Below, in pieces: positions 17,056 to 25,830 of a stretch of 64,000 nt of DNA. The notes under the pieces were generated by a model, which saw only the letters and a list, made by a program, of their open reading frames with translations, had not been told where the DNA came from and searched no databases. Origin of the DNA: Proteiniclasticum sp. (GTDB lineage Bacteria; Bacillota; Clostridia; Clostridiales; Clostridiaceae); contig NZ_DOPX01000009.1 of the NCBI RefSeq assembly GCF_003514505.1, positions 62,001 through 126,000 of the forward strand, in the 5' to 3' direction. The translations under genes and the position numbers were made by a program. Every line of letters starts with the position of its first letter. Positions within the stretch are counted from its first letter, which is position 1.

Positions 17056-17904
17056 GTGAAGGATCAAAAAAGGAAAAAGAAAAAGGTGAAGATTACGCCT
17101 GGCAGTATCTTTAAGTATACTGTACTGACCATTGGTGCCATCGTCGCATTACTGCCCCTTCTGGTGGTACTCATAGGCTCTATGAAATCCAATGAGGAGT
17201 TTCTTACAAGCAGTGTGCTTTCTCTACCCAAGTCCTTGGATTTCAGCAACTACAAGACCGCTTTTGTTGACGGTCAGATGCTTATAGGCTTTAAGAACAC
17301 CTTCTTTATCTTCATCATCAGTATGGTGGGAAAGCTTACCTTAAGCTCTATGTTCGCTTATGCGTTCAACCGCTTTGACTTCAAATTCAAAAAGCTCATC
17401 CTGGCTCTTTTTATGACGGCGATGCTTATTCCCTCCATCACCAGTCAGGTGGCCACCTTCCAGATTATCGTGGGGATGGGGCTTTATGATACCATCTGGT
17501 CTGTTATTCTTCTGAACCTTGGAACAGATGTCATCTCCCTATATATCTTTATGCAGTATCTGGATGAGATTCCGATTTCTCTGGATGAAGCGGCATATCT
17601 TGACGGAGCATCTTATTTTCAGATTTTCTGGCATGTGATCTTACCGAATCTGAAAGCGCCCATTGTTACCATGCTGATCATCAGTGGCGTGGGTGTTTAT
17701 AACGACTTTTATAACCCTTTTCTCTATATGCCAAGTAGAGATCTTAAAGTGATTTCCACTGCGCTGTTTGCTTTCAAAGGTCCCTACGGCACTAACTGGC
17801 CGGTGATCCTTGCAGGGGTGATGATTGTGATTCTACCAATTCTGCTCTTGTTCCTCTTTTTGCAGAAGTATATCTATAACGGGGTAGCAGGTTCTGTGAA
17901 GTAA
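17056..17904 (+). CDS. ABC sugar transporter permease, MalG type
   Basis: 282 residues from a GTG start three bases after the previous stop, with a GGAAGGG site inside the upstream gene. A very lysine-rich N-terminus precedes six membrane segments. The EAA loop (DEAAYLDGASYFQIFW) is intact and followed by the ILPNLKAP turn. It is the partner of the MalF-type subunit. Confidence 0.88.
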   Translation: MKDQKRKKKKVKITPGSIFKYTVLTIGAIVALLPLLVVLIGSMKSNEEFLTSSVLSLPKSLDFSNYKTAFVDGQMLIGFKNTFFIFIISMVGKLTLSSMFAYAFNRFDFKFKKLILALFMTAMLIPSITSQVATFQIIVGMGLYDTIWSVILLNLGTDVISLYIFMQYLDEIPISLDEAAYLDGASYFQIFWHVILPNLKAPIVTMLIISGVGVYNDFYNPFLYMPSRDLKVISTALFAFKGPYGTNWPVILAGVMIVILPILLLFLFLQKYIYNGVAGSVK

Positions 17905-17919
17905 TCGAAAGGAGAACCA

Positions 17920-18561
17920 ATGGAAAAGAAATCAAAACTTTTTCTTTTTGTGGATAAAATCTATGAAATGGCAGAAATCTCTCTCACCATGATCCTCGTA
18001 TCCTTTATGCACGGCGGAGTTTTTGGTGTTCTTCATGGCCTCCTGAAAGGAATGGAGAAAGCAGAAGACTACGGGTGGTCAGAAGTAGACAAAAGACCTC
18101 TTAAGATTGCCCATAATAGGTTGCTGTCTTTTCTGTGGTCTCTTTTTCTTCTTTGTACACTCTTCGCTGCAAGAGGTATGGCAAGAAGGGGTTCTGCTAT
18201 GAACCTTCTTCTCTATATGGTTTCTTTGCTTTATTTTATCTTTTTTACAACGTATCTTCTGATGCTTTTATCAGAAGAAAGGAGAAAGATTGGGAAGATG
18301 CAGATGGCAATGGCCTTCCAGAGAATATTTCTAAAGCCTAAAGCTTCCTTCTTTTATTTTTTACTCAGTTTTTCAGGATATCTGCTCTCTTTTGTGCATC
18401 CGGTGACTACGGCTGTGCTGCTTCCGGGTCTTTTCCTTTATCTGTACCTGAAAGGAAGGACACAGTTTTCTGAAGAAGATAAAGAAGTTGAGTTGACCCT
18501 TGTAAGATCCGCAGAAAGCGATGAAAGGAGCCCTTATGAAGACAATGATCCACATCCATGA
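17920..18561 (+). CDS. DUF624 (YesL-like) membrane protein
   Basis: 213 residues with about five hydrophobic segments, matching the DUF624/YesL group that is regularly encoded beside oligosaccharide ABC importers and glycosidases. No enzymatic motif is visible and the role is unknown; an accessory part in transport is the usual guess. GAAAGGAGA precedes the ATG. Its 3' end overlaps the alpha-galactosidase start by 26 bases. Confidence 0.7.
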   Translation: MEKKSKLFLFVDKIYEMAEISLTMILVSFMHGGVFGVLHGLLKGMEKAEDYGWSEVDKRPLKIAHNRLLSFLWSLFLLCTLFAARGMARRGSAMNLLLYMVSLLYFIFFTTYLLMLLSEERRKIGKMQMAMAFQRIFLKPKASFFYFLLSFSGYLLSFVHPVTTAVLLPGLFLYLYLKGRTQFSEEDKEVELTLVRSAESDERSPYEDNDPHP

Positions 18562-20764
18562 GGAGAATCTGGAATTTCACCTCACCAATGGAAAAATCAG
18601 CTATATTTTCAGAGTCATGGAAGATACAGGAGTTTTGGAGCAGCTGTATACCGGAAAGGCACTGAGACCTCAACCTTCTTATAACCATCTTCTGGAGCGC
18701 GAGGTCCGACCATCGAATAATCTTCTGGAAGGCAGTCTTCTGACTTCTCTTGAGCACGTGAAACAGGAGATGCCCGTATATGGCACTACAGACTTCAGGG
18801 AACCTGGCGTCAGTATTCGCTATGAGGATGGAGATACCATCTCTCATTTTGCCTACCACAGCCATTACACCATGAAAGGGAAACCAAGGCTCTCTGGCAT
18901 GCCCCATACCTTCTGTAATGAGGAGGAAGGGGAAACTCTTGTGGTGGAGCTTCGGGATAGATACAGCAAACTTTCGCTTCTTCTTTCGTACAGCATTTTA
19001 AAAGATCATCCTGTCCTCATCAGGCATAGTGAAATTCAGAATCTTGGTGAAGAGGAGGTGACGATAGAAAGACTAATGAGTATATCACTTGATCTTCCAG
19101 AAGGAAATTTTGATTTTGTTCACCTTCATGGTGCCTGGGCAAGAGAGATGCAGATGGAAAGAAAGGACCTCGGAAGGGGCATCACCTCCATCGGGAGTAC
19201 CAGAGGTGCGTCCAGTCATATTCACAATCCGTTCTTCGCACTTCTGGAGAAGGATGCTGGAGAAGGGACAGGACGCGTTTATGGTCTGAGCTTTCTCTAC
19301 AGTGGAGATTTTCTAGGTCAGGTGGAGGTGGATTCCTATGAGGTCACTAGAGCCATGATGGGCATCAATCCAAGAAACTTCTCCTGGATACTGAAAAAAG
19401 GAGAGCACTTCACCACCCCTGAAGCAGTACTGGTCTTCAGTGAAGAGGGGATAGGAGGTATGAGCCGTGGGTTTCACAATCTCTTCAGAAAGCATCTCAT
19501 CCGAAAAGAATGGGCACTGAGGAAAAGACCGCTCCTTCTAAACAGCTGGGAAGGCACCTACTTTGACTTCACCGAAGAGAAGATCCTTTCCATGGCCAAG
19601 GAAGCAAAAGAGATGGACATCGAGCTTTTTGTTCTGGATGATGGATGGTTTGGAAATCGAAATAGCGACAATTCCTCTCTTGGGAACTGGAAGGAAGATC
19701 CAAAGAAGCTTCCTTCTGGGATGGAAGGTCTCTCAAAAAAGATTAGAGATCTGGGGCTTTCTTTTGGACTCTGGTTTGAACCGGAGATGGTGAATAAAGA
19801 TACTCCTTTATATCAAGAACATCCGGAATGGATCATCGGCCATCCGAAGAAGAATATATCCCATGGCAGAAATCAGTATGTGCTGGACTTTTCGAATCCT
19901 GATGTGGTGGAGGAAATCTTCAGACAAATGGATAAGATCCTCGAAAAAAGCAATCTTGCGTATCTCAAATGGGATATGAACCGATATATTTCGGAAGGGT
20001 ATGTGGAGCACCTTGGGAAAAAACATCAAGGTGAGCTTTTTCATCGGTATATTCTTGGGGTGTACCGCCTCTACGAAATGATCCTTGAAAAGTACCCAGA
20101 CCTTCTTATAGAAGCCTGTGCCGGCGGCGGTGGGAGGTTTGATCCGGGTATGCTGTATTTCTCTCCTCAGATCTGGCTGAGTGATGACACCGATGCTGTG
20201 GAGAGGCTGAAAATTCAATATGGCGCTTCTTTAGTCTATCCTATTTCATGTCTTGGAAGCCATGTGAGTCAGGTGCCGAACCATCAGGTAGCAAGAATTA
20301 CCTCTCTTACTATGAGAGGAGATGTGGCACTATTCGGCACTTCTGGCTATGAGCTGAATCCCATGGAGTTTACTGAAAAGGAAAAGGAAGAAATAAGAAT
20401 CCAGATTGCATTTAGGAATAAGCATCAGAATCTTCTTTTGACAGGAGATTTCTACAGATTGTCCAGTCCTTTTGAAAAAAATATTACTGCTTGGATGGTA
20501 GTTTCAAAAGATCAGAAGGAAGCACTTTTAGGCATTTATGAGGTGCTGGCTTCGCCGAATAAGCCTTATAGGCGTATCCGACTGAAAGGTCTTTATGCAG
20601 AAGGGGTTTATCAAATAGATAAAGGGTCTACAAGACCAGGGGATGAACTCATGGAAGTGGGGATCCTTCTCGGAGAGAATTATATCGGACGTGCTCAGTC
20701 TTACTGGGGCAGGACGCTGCCAGGAGATTTTCACAGTAAAGTGATTCATCTCAAGCAGGTCTAA
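18536..20764 (+). CDS. Alpha-galactosidase (GH36)
   Basis: 742 residues, the full length of tetrameric GH36 enzymes. After an N-terminal beta-supersandwich (about 1-330) the barrel carries LDDGWFG, D480 in KWDMNR (nucleophile) and D550 in the SDDTDAVERL block (acid/base); the 70-residue spacing matches Geobacillus AgaA. No signal peptide. It would remove alpha-1,6-galactose branches from galactomannan oligosaccharides, or cleave raffinose sugars. ATG 18536 has AAAGGAG five bases upstream and is preferred over ATG 18521. Confidence 0.92.
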   Translation: MKTMIHIHEENLEFHLTNGKISYIFRVMEDTGVLEQLYTGKALRPQPSYNHLLEREVRPSNNLLEGSLLTSLEHVKQEMPVYGTTDFREPGVSIRYEDGDTISHFAYHSHYTMKGKPRLSGMPHTFCNEEEGETLVVELRDRYSKLSLLLSYSILKDHPVLIRHSEIQNLGEEEVTIERLMSISLDLPEGNFDFVHLHGAWAREMQMERKDLGRGITSIGSTRGASSHIHNPFFALLEKDAGEGTGRVYGLSFLYSGDFLGQVEVDSYEVTRAMMGINPRNFSWILKKGEHFTTPEAVLVFSEEGIGGMSRGFHNLFRKHLIRKEWALRKRPLLLNSWEGTYFDFTEEKILSMAKEAKEMDIELFVLDDGWFGNRNSDNSSLGNWKEDPKKLPSGMEGLSKKIRDLGLSFGLWFEPEMVNKDTPLYQEHPEWIIGHPKKNISHGRNQYVLDFSNPDVVEEIFRQMDKILEKSNLAYLKWDMNRYISEGYVEHLGKKHQGELFHRYILGVYRLYEMILEKYPDLLIEACAGGGGRFDPGMLYFSPQIWLSDDTDAVERLKIQYGASLVYPISCLGSHVSQVPNHQVARITSLTMRGDVALFGTSGYELNPMEFTEKEKEEIRIQIAFRNKHQNLLLTGDFYRLSSPFEKNITAWMVVSKDQKEALLGIYEVLASPNKPYRRIRLKGLYAEGVYQIDKGSTRPGDELMEVGILLGENYIGRAQSYWGRTLPGDFHSKVIHLKQV

Positions 20765-20799
20765 GAATGAAGTATTATGTGTGATAGGAGATAGAACAA

Positions 20800-22224
20800 A
20801 TGAGATTAGAATTTCCAAAGAATTTTTGGTGGGGTGCAGCCACCTCAGGACCGCAGAGTGAAGGCAGATTTATGAAAAAGCATGCCAATGTTTTTGATTA
20901 TTGGTATGAGATAGATCCTCACGCATTTTATGATCAGGTAGGACCTGACACCGCCTCCAATTTCTTCAACAGCTATAGAGAAGACCTTGCTATGATGAAG
21001 GAAATCGGTCTTAATTCCTTCCGTACCTCTATACAGTGGACGAGGCTCATGGAAGACCTGGAAAAAGGAACAGTCAGCGACGAGGGAGTCCGATTTTATA
21101 GTGCAGTCATTGATGAAGCGTTGGCTCTTGGGATAACTCCCGTGATGAATCTTTTTCATTTCGATCTTCCTGTAGAACTTCAGCACCAGTACGGTGGATG
21201 GGAGAATAAACATGTGGTGGAGCTCTATGTGAAGTTTGCCAGAGCTTGTTTCCACCATTTTGGAGATCGGGTAAAGTCTTTCTTCACTTTCAATGAACCC
21301 ATGGTGGTGGTGGATGGCGGATACCTTTATGAGTTCCATTATCCTCTGGAAGTGAATGGGAAAAAAGCAGTGCAAGTGGCCTATAACATTGCCTTAGCCT
21401 CTGCAAAAGCTGTGGAAGTGTACAACAAAGAGTTTAAAGAAAAGCAGAAAGGCGAAATCGGAATCATTCTTAATCTCACACCGAACTATCCGGCGACAGA
21501 AGAGGAAGAAGATCTTAAGGCAGCACATTTTGCAAACCTTTGGATGAATGATTTCTACCTGGATGCTTCCGTGAAAGGTACCTTTAAAGAAGAGCTGGTT
21601 TCAGTACTTAGAAAAGATGGCGTCTTATGGGAAGGAACAGAAGAGGAAGAGAAGATTTTCAAAGAAAATACCATTGATGTTTTAGGCGTGAACTTCTATC
21701 ATCCTCATCGGGTCATGAGACCAGATATTTCCCCCAACAGTTTAACCGTGGACTGGATGCCTACCAAATATTTTAAGGAATATGAGATGCCAGGTAGACG
21801 AATGAATGTGGATAAAGGGTGGGAAATCTATCCTAAAGCTCTCTTTGATATTGCCGTCAATGTGAGAGACAACTACGGAAACATTAAGTGGTTCGTTTCT
21901 GAAAATGGGATGGGGGTTTCCAGAGAAGAGAGATATCTCGGAAAAGATGGGATTATTGAGGATAATTACCGTATCCAATTTATCATGGAGCACCTCTACT
22001 GGCTTCATAAGGGAATTGAAGAAGGATCCAACTGCTTTGGCTATCATCTTTGGACGCCCATTGACTGCTGGTCCTGGAAGAATGCCTACAGAAATCGTTA
22101 TGGCATGATTTCCAATAATATCCACACCCAGGTGAAGACCATTAAGAAGTCGGGTTTCTGGTTCAGAACAGTAGCGGACGAGAATTCGATGACACTTCCA
22201 GAAGGATTTGTGTCACCTTTCTAG
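20800..22224 (+). CDS. GH1 beta-glycosidase
   Basis: 474 residues of family 1 TIM barrel. E166 in TFNEP is the acid/base and E368 in VSENGMG the nucleophile. The -1 subsite block reads DCWSWKNAYRNRYG: the usual glutamate of non-phosphorylated-sugar enzymes (NFEW) is serine S425, as in 6-phospho-glycosidases, but the phosphate-binding lysine seven residues on is asparagine while the tyrosine at +9 is kept. Specificity is thus uncertain. Context (ABC import, no PTS, mannobiose epimerase) suggests cleavage of mannosyl-glucose, mannobiose or cellobiose in the cytoplasm. Confidence 0.85.
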   Translation: MRLEFPKNFWWGAATSGPQSEGRFMKKHANVFDYWYEIDPHAFYDQVGPDTASNFFNSYREDLAMMKEIGLNSFRTSIQWTRLMEDLEKGTVSDEGVRFYSAVIDEALALGITPVMNLFHFDLPVELQHQYGGWENKHVVELYVKFARACFHHFGDRVKSFFTFNEPMVVVDGGYLYEFHYPLEVNGKKAVQVAYNIALASAKAVEVYNKEFKEKQKGEIGIILNLTPNYPATEEEEDLKAAHFANLWMNDFYLDASVKGTFKEELVSVLRKDGVLWEGTEEEEKIFKENTIDVLGVNFYHPHRVMRPDISPNSLTVDWMPTKYFKEYEMPGRRMNVDKGWEIYPKALFDIAVNVRDNYGNIKWFVSENGMGVSREERYLGKDGIIEDNYRIQFIMEHLYWLHKGIEEGSNCFGYHLWTPIDCWSWKNAYRNRYGMISNNIHTQVKTIKKSGFWFRTVADENSMTLPEGFVSPF

Positions 22225-22271
22225 AAAATCCTTGAGTTTCAACTGTCATGGAGTGAAAACTTTTGTTATAC

Positions 22272-22292
22272 TAAGTATAGACTTTTAATTTC
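22272..22292 (+). promoter_or_regulatory. Mannan-locus operator-like site 3
   Basis: Holds AAGTATAGACTTTTAA (22273-22288). AAGT and ACTT arms flank ATAG, the form of a GntR/HutC-type operator (GTATA-K-AC core). It lies 40 bp before the gntR start, which suggests autoregulation. Confidence 0.6.
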
Positions 22293-22331
22293 GTATGCAA
22301 AATGCGGATAATTCAGGAAAGAAGGTGTCCT

Positions 22332-23045
22332 ATGCAAAAGTATGTGATTATCTCCAATGATTTACGTAATAAAATACTGAAGGGGGAGTTCAAGGCCAAC
22401 GAGCAGATTCCCTTTGAAAAAGATCTGTGTGAGTTCTATGGAGCAAGCAAAATGACTGTGAAAAAGGCGTTGGATATGCTGGTGACAGAAGGTCTGATCA
22501 TCAAGCGCCGCGGCGCAGGCACATTCGTGAAAGATCTTAACATGGAAGAGATGGAGAAAATCATGATGGCCAATCAGTTCAGAGGAACCACAGCCATCAA
22601 TGCAGGAAAAGAAGTGGTCAGTAAAGTCCTTAATTTTTCTGTAATCCGTGTGCCAGAGGATGTGGCGAAAAAGCTCAATCTTCCCTGGGATACCTTTGTT
22701 TATGATATATATCGTGTGAGGTACGTGGATGATAAACCCAAAGTTATGGAGAAGATGTATATGCCCATCGATCTCATTCCAGGGTTAAAAGAAAAAAATA
22801 TCAAAGCCTCTATCTATGAGTATCTTGAGAATGAACTGAAACTGAAGCTTCAGAGTGCACATCGTACTGTTTCTGTGAGAAAAGCCTCTGATTTTGAAGC
22901 AGAAGAGTTATGTCTGGAAAAAGGAGACCCAGTGGCAGTAGCAGAGCAGGTGGGATATTTGGATACAGGTGCAGCTTTTGAATATTCGATCTCGGTTCAC
23001 AGATGGGATGAATACTCCATCGAAATTGTACTGACCAGAAATTGA
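22332..23045 (+). CDS. GntR/HutC-family regulator with UTRA domain
   Basis: 237 residues. The N-terminal winged helix (about 5-70) has the GntR signature ILKGEFKANEQIPFEKDLCEFYGASKMTVKKALD, read as IPFEKDL then SKMTVKKAL and RRGAGTFV. A UTRA ligand-binding domain (about 85-235) follows, as in repressors that sense sugars or sugar phosphates. It is the only regulator inside the mannan locus and the best candidate for the three AWRTATAKACTTTTAA sites. ATG 22332 follows AAGAAGGTG and is preferred to the ATG at 22302. Confidence 0.85.
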   Translation: MQKYVIISNDLRNKILKGEFKANEQIPFEKDLCEFYGASKMTVKKALDMLVTEGLIIKRRGAGTFVKDLNMEEMEKIMMANQFRGTTAINAGKEVVSKVLNFSVIRVPEDVAKKLNLPWDTFVYDIYRVRYVDDKPKVMEKMYMPIDLIPGLKEKNIKASIYEYLENELKLKLQSAHRTVSVRKASDFEAEELCLEKGDPVAVAEQVGYLDTGAAFEYSISVHRWDEYSIEIVLTRN

Positions 23046-23062
23046 GAAAACGAGGAGAAATC

Positions 23063-23929
23063 ATGAGTTTATTAGTGATTGATATCGGAGGTTCAAGTGT
23101 TAAATACGGATATTATGGACGGGATGGCTTAGCGGACACAGGCTCCTTTGTAACCCCAGATTCATATGCAGTAATGAAGAGTGAACTGTCAGATATATTT
23201 ATGAGAATGAAAAAGGATAAGGATTTAGAGGGAGTCGCTATCAGCGCTCCAGGAGCAGTTGAGAGTACATTGGGAATTATCGGTGGACTCAGTGCTGTGC
23301 CTTATATTCACAATTTTGATATTAAAAAGGATCTTGAAGATCTATTCGGAGTACCAGTATCACTGGAGAATGATGCGAACTGCGCTGCTCTTGCAGAACT
23401 CTATGAAGGTGCTGCAAAAGAGTCAGAAAATATACTGTTTATGGTCATTGGATCAGGTATTGGTGGTGGAGTGATCCTAAACCGAAAACTCCATAAAGGC
23501 AGAAATCTTTTTGGAGGTGAGTTTGGCTATATGATGATCCAAGGAGAAGATACGTTAAGTAAACTGGGAAGCCCGGTGCAGATGGCAGAGAGATACAGTC
23601 TTGAAAAAGGGGAATCATCAGAGGGCAGCGAAGTTTTTCGGAGAGCTGATGCAGGTGAAGAACTGGCGAAGAAACATGTAGAAAATCTTCTAGATAGCCT
23701 TTCCCGTGGAATCTTCAATCTTTCAGTAGCTTTTAATCCCGATCTTGTTATCATAGGTGGAGGACTCTCAAAACGGGAAGATTTGGTACCGAGACTCCAA
23801 GAAAAGGTGGAATTTTACATAAAGAAGAGAGGAGCAGAGGGACTTGAGATAAATTTGGTCCCCTGCGCATTCAGAAGTGAAGCCAATCTGATTGGAGCTG
23901 CCATCCATTTCAGAGAATCCAGGAAATAG
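23063..23929 (+). CDS. ROK-family sugar kinase
   Basis: 288 residues. DIGGSSVKYG is the phosphate-1 loop, ENDANCAALAE holds the catalytic aspartate, and GSGIGGGVILN is the phosphate-2 loop. The zinc-binding C-x-C-G-x2-G-C motif found in many ROK glucokinases is missing; the region reads GGEFGYMM, as in zinc-free beta-glucoside kinases. It probably phosphorylates glucose, mannose or a disaccharide released by the locus. ATG 23063 has GAGGAGA upstream and lies 17 bases after gntR; a strong terminator follows. Confidence 0.85.
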   Translation: MSLLVIDIGGSSVKYGYYGRDGLADTGSFVTPDSYAVMKSELSDIFMRMKKDKDLEGVAISAPGAVESTLGIIGGLSAVPYIHNFDIKKDLEDLFGVPVSLENDANCAALAELYEGAAKESENILFMVIGSGIGGGVILNRKLHKGRNLFGGEFGYMMIQGEDTLSKLGSPVQMAERYSLEKGESSEGSEVFRRADAGEELAKKHVENLLDSLSRGIFNLSVAFNPDLVIIGGGLSKREDLVPRLQEKVEFYIKKRGAEGLEINLVPCAFRSEANLIGAAIHFRESRK

Positions 23930-23940
23930 TGACTTATTTG

Positions 23941-23970
23941 GAGAGCAGAGAAACTTTCTGCTCTCTTTTT
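23941..23970 (+). terminator. Intrinsic terminator ending the mannan locus
   Basis: GAGAGCAGA (23941-23949) and TCTGCTCTC (23957-23965) form a perfect stem followed by TTTTT. Confidence 0.92.
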
Positions 23971-24019
23971 GCGGGAAGGTTTCTCTTTGAACCTTAGAAC
24001 GACTTACTAGGAGGTCTCT

Positions 24020-24082
24020 ATGAAAATTCTTCCGATATCCTTGGTACTCAAAGAAATGGTTTTGAGGTACAATAGGACTTGA
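24020..24082 (+). CDS. 20-residue leader peptide ORF coupled to the LytS-like kinase
   Basis: An ATG at 24020 with a near-perfect TAGGAGGT site opens a 20-codon frame (MKILPISLVLKEMVLRYNRT) whose TGA stop at 24080-24082 overlaps the TTG start of the kinase gene (TTGA). The kinase start has no ribosome binding site of its own, so translation of this short frame may be needed to deliver ribosomes to it. The alternative is a real or sequencing frameshift within the kinase start. No similarity recognised. Confidence 0.5.
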   Translation: MKILPISLVLKEMVLRYNRT

Positions 24083-25815
24083 GAATATTTTATGGGGGCG
24101 ATTCCGCTTTGATCATGGATCTTGAAATTATACGAAGTGTTATATTGAATATTGGGTTATTGGTGATTCTGGCACTGCTTCTGACCCAGTTTTCCATCAC
24201 CAAACGGTTTATCACGGGAGAGAAGAAGACACTGAGTGAACAGGTTTTTCTCATGGCCCTCTTTGGCGTCATGGGGATTGTCTCCACCATCACAGGTTAT
24301 GAGGTCTCTGGAGCCATTGCAAACACTAGAGTCATCAGCGTCATGGCGGGGGGGCTCATCGGTGGACCTGTGGTGGGCATCGGAGCGTCTGTCATTGCAG
24401 GGCTTCACCGCTACTTCAGCGATGTGGGTGGACTCACAGCCCTTTCCTGCGCCATTTCCACCATGGCAGAGGGGGTGCTTTCTGCTTTTTTCTACACGAG
24501 AATCAAGGCCAAAGGCTACCAGGAGTCCCATGTGTTTCTTCTGACCTTTGCTGCGGAGCTTCTGCAGATGGCGCTGATCCTTCTCATCGCTCGGCCTTTT
24601 GATATGGCATATACGCTGGTTCGCGCAATCTTTGTGCCCATGGTCATGTTCAACTCCGTGGGTATGGTATTTTTTATGAGCATCTTTAAGAGCATCTTCA
24701 CAGAGCAGGCTTATGAGATTGGGAAAAACACCACCATGACCTTTGAAATCACGAGAAAATGTCTGCCGTATCTTGCCAAAGGCACCTATGACAAAGAGAG
24801 CCTTTTTGAGATTGCCAAAACCATTGTGACCCACTCGGGTCATCAGGCCGCTGTGTTCACCCAGGGAGAGAAGCTGTTGACAACATATGGGGAACTGAAC
24901 CAGAAGGATCTTATGGTTCTGGAAACCTTTGCCAAGAAGATCTATGAAGAGAAGTCCAGCTTTCTCTATGAGAGCTCGGGGACTTCAGGTAAGCGAGAGC
25001 TTTTTGGAAAAAGCAAAGTCTATATGGGATCCCCCATTTTCAAAAATCGGGAAACCCTGGGGACGCTCATTGTGGTCAGCAGCAAGACGGGTTTCAGCAT
25101 CCCCACGGGCAAAGAGTTTGTAGAGGGACTGACCCAGTTTTTCTCTGTGCAGTATGACTTAGCAGAACTGGACCATCAGAAGGCGCTGCTTCATAAAGTG
25201 GAGTACCGGGCACTGCAGTCCCAAATCAATCCGCACTTCATATTCAACTCTCTGAACACCATTTCTGCATTTACCAGAGAAAAACCGGAGAAAGCAAGAG
25301 ATCTTCTCATTGCCCTGGCAGCCTATTTCAGAAACAGCATCAAGACCCAAGATGGCTTTGTGAGCATTTATGAGGAGCTGGAATATGTCAATGCGTATCT
25401 GGAACTTGAAAAAGCAAGATTTGAAGATCGTCTGGAAGTGACACTTTCCATTGAGGATCACTTGAAAATGAAGGTTCCTTGTCTCATCCTTCAACCCATA
25501 GTAGAAAATGCCATTTTACATGGAGCCATGAAAAGGAAGAAGGGAATTGTCCATATCTCTGTGGAGAGTATTGGAGAGGATGTGGAAATCTCTATTAAAG
25601 ACAATGGACAGGGCATTCCAGAGAAAGTGCTGGAAGCGCTGAGAGAGGGAGAAACCAAGGAGTTTTCCATTGGTCTGTTCAATGTGGAGAAGAGACTTCG
25701 TTATCTTTATGGCAAAGATCGTGGGCTTAAGATCCAAACGGGAGAAGAAGGCACCAAGGTCACCATCACGCTGCCCAAAGTGATGGAAAAAGAGTATACA
25801 CCAGTATTTGCATAG
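24079..25815 (+). CDS. LytS/BtsS-type sensor histidine kinase
   Basis: 578 residues. The first ~200 contain about six hydrophobic segments of the 5TMR-LYT sensor (VMAGGLIGGPVVGIGASVIAGLHRY), followed by a GAF-like domain (about 215-365) and a LytS-type transmitter: H386 in LQSQINPHFIFNSLN is the phosphorylated histidine, with N-box LQPIVENAILHG and G-box DNGQGIP. These kinases in enterobacteria (BtsS, YpdA) sense pyruvate and act with LytTR regulators on transporter genes, and the next two genes here are exactly that. The TTG at 24079 is supported by coupling to the leader frame; ATG 24115 is the alternative. Confidence 0.85.
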   Translation: MRIFYGGDSALIMDLEIIRSVILNIGLLVILALLLTQFSITKRFITGEKKTLSEQVFLMALFGVMGIVSTITGYEVSGAIANTRVISVMAGGLIGGPVVGIGASVIAGLHRYFSDVGGLTALSCAISTMAEGVLSAFFYTRIKAKGYQESHVFLLTFAAELLQMALILLIARPFDMAYTLVRAIFVPMVMFNSVGMVFFMSIFKSIFTEQAYEIGKNTTMTFEITRKCLPYLAKGTYDKESLFEIAKTIVTHSGHQAAVFTQGEKLLTTYGELNQKDLMVLETFAKKIYEEKSSFLYESSGTSGKRELFGKSKVYMGSPIFKNRETLGTLIVVSSKTGFSIPTGKEFVEGLTQFFSVQYDLAELDHQKALLHKVEYRALQSQINPHFIFNSLNTISAFTREKPEKARDLLIALAAYFRNSIKTQDGFVSIYEELEYVNAYLELEKARFEDRLEVTLSIEDHLKMKVPCLILQPIVENAILHGAMKRKKGIVHISVESIGEDVEISIKDNGQGIPEKVLEALREGETKEFSIGLFNVEKRLRYLYGKDRGLKIQTGEEGTKVTITLPKVMEKEYTPVFA

Positions 25816-25830
25816 GAAAGGAAGAAGAGA

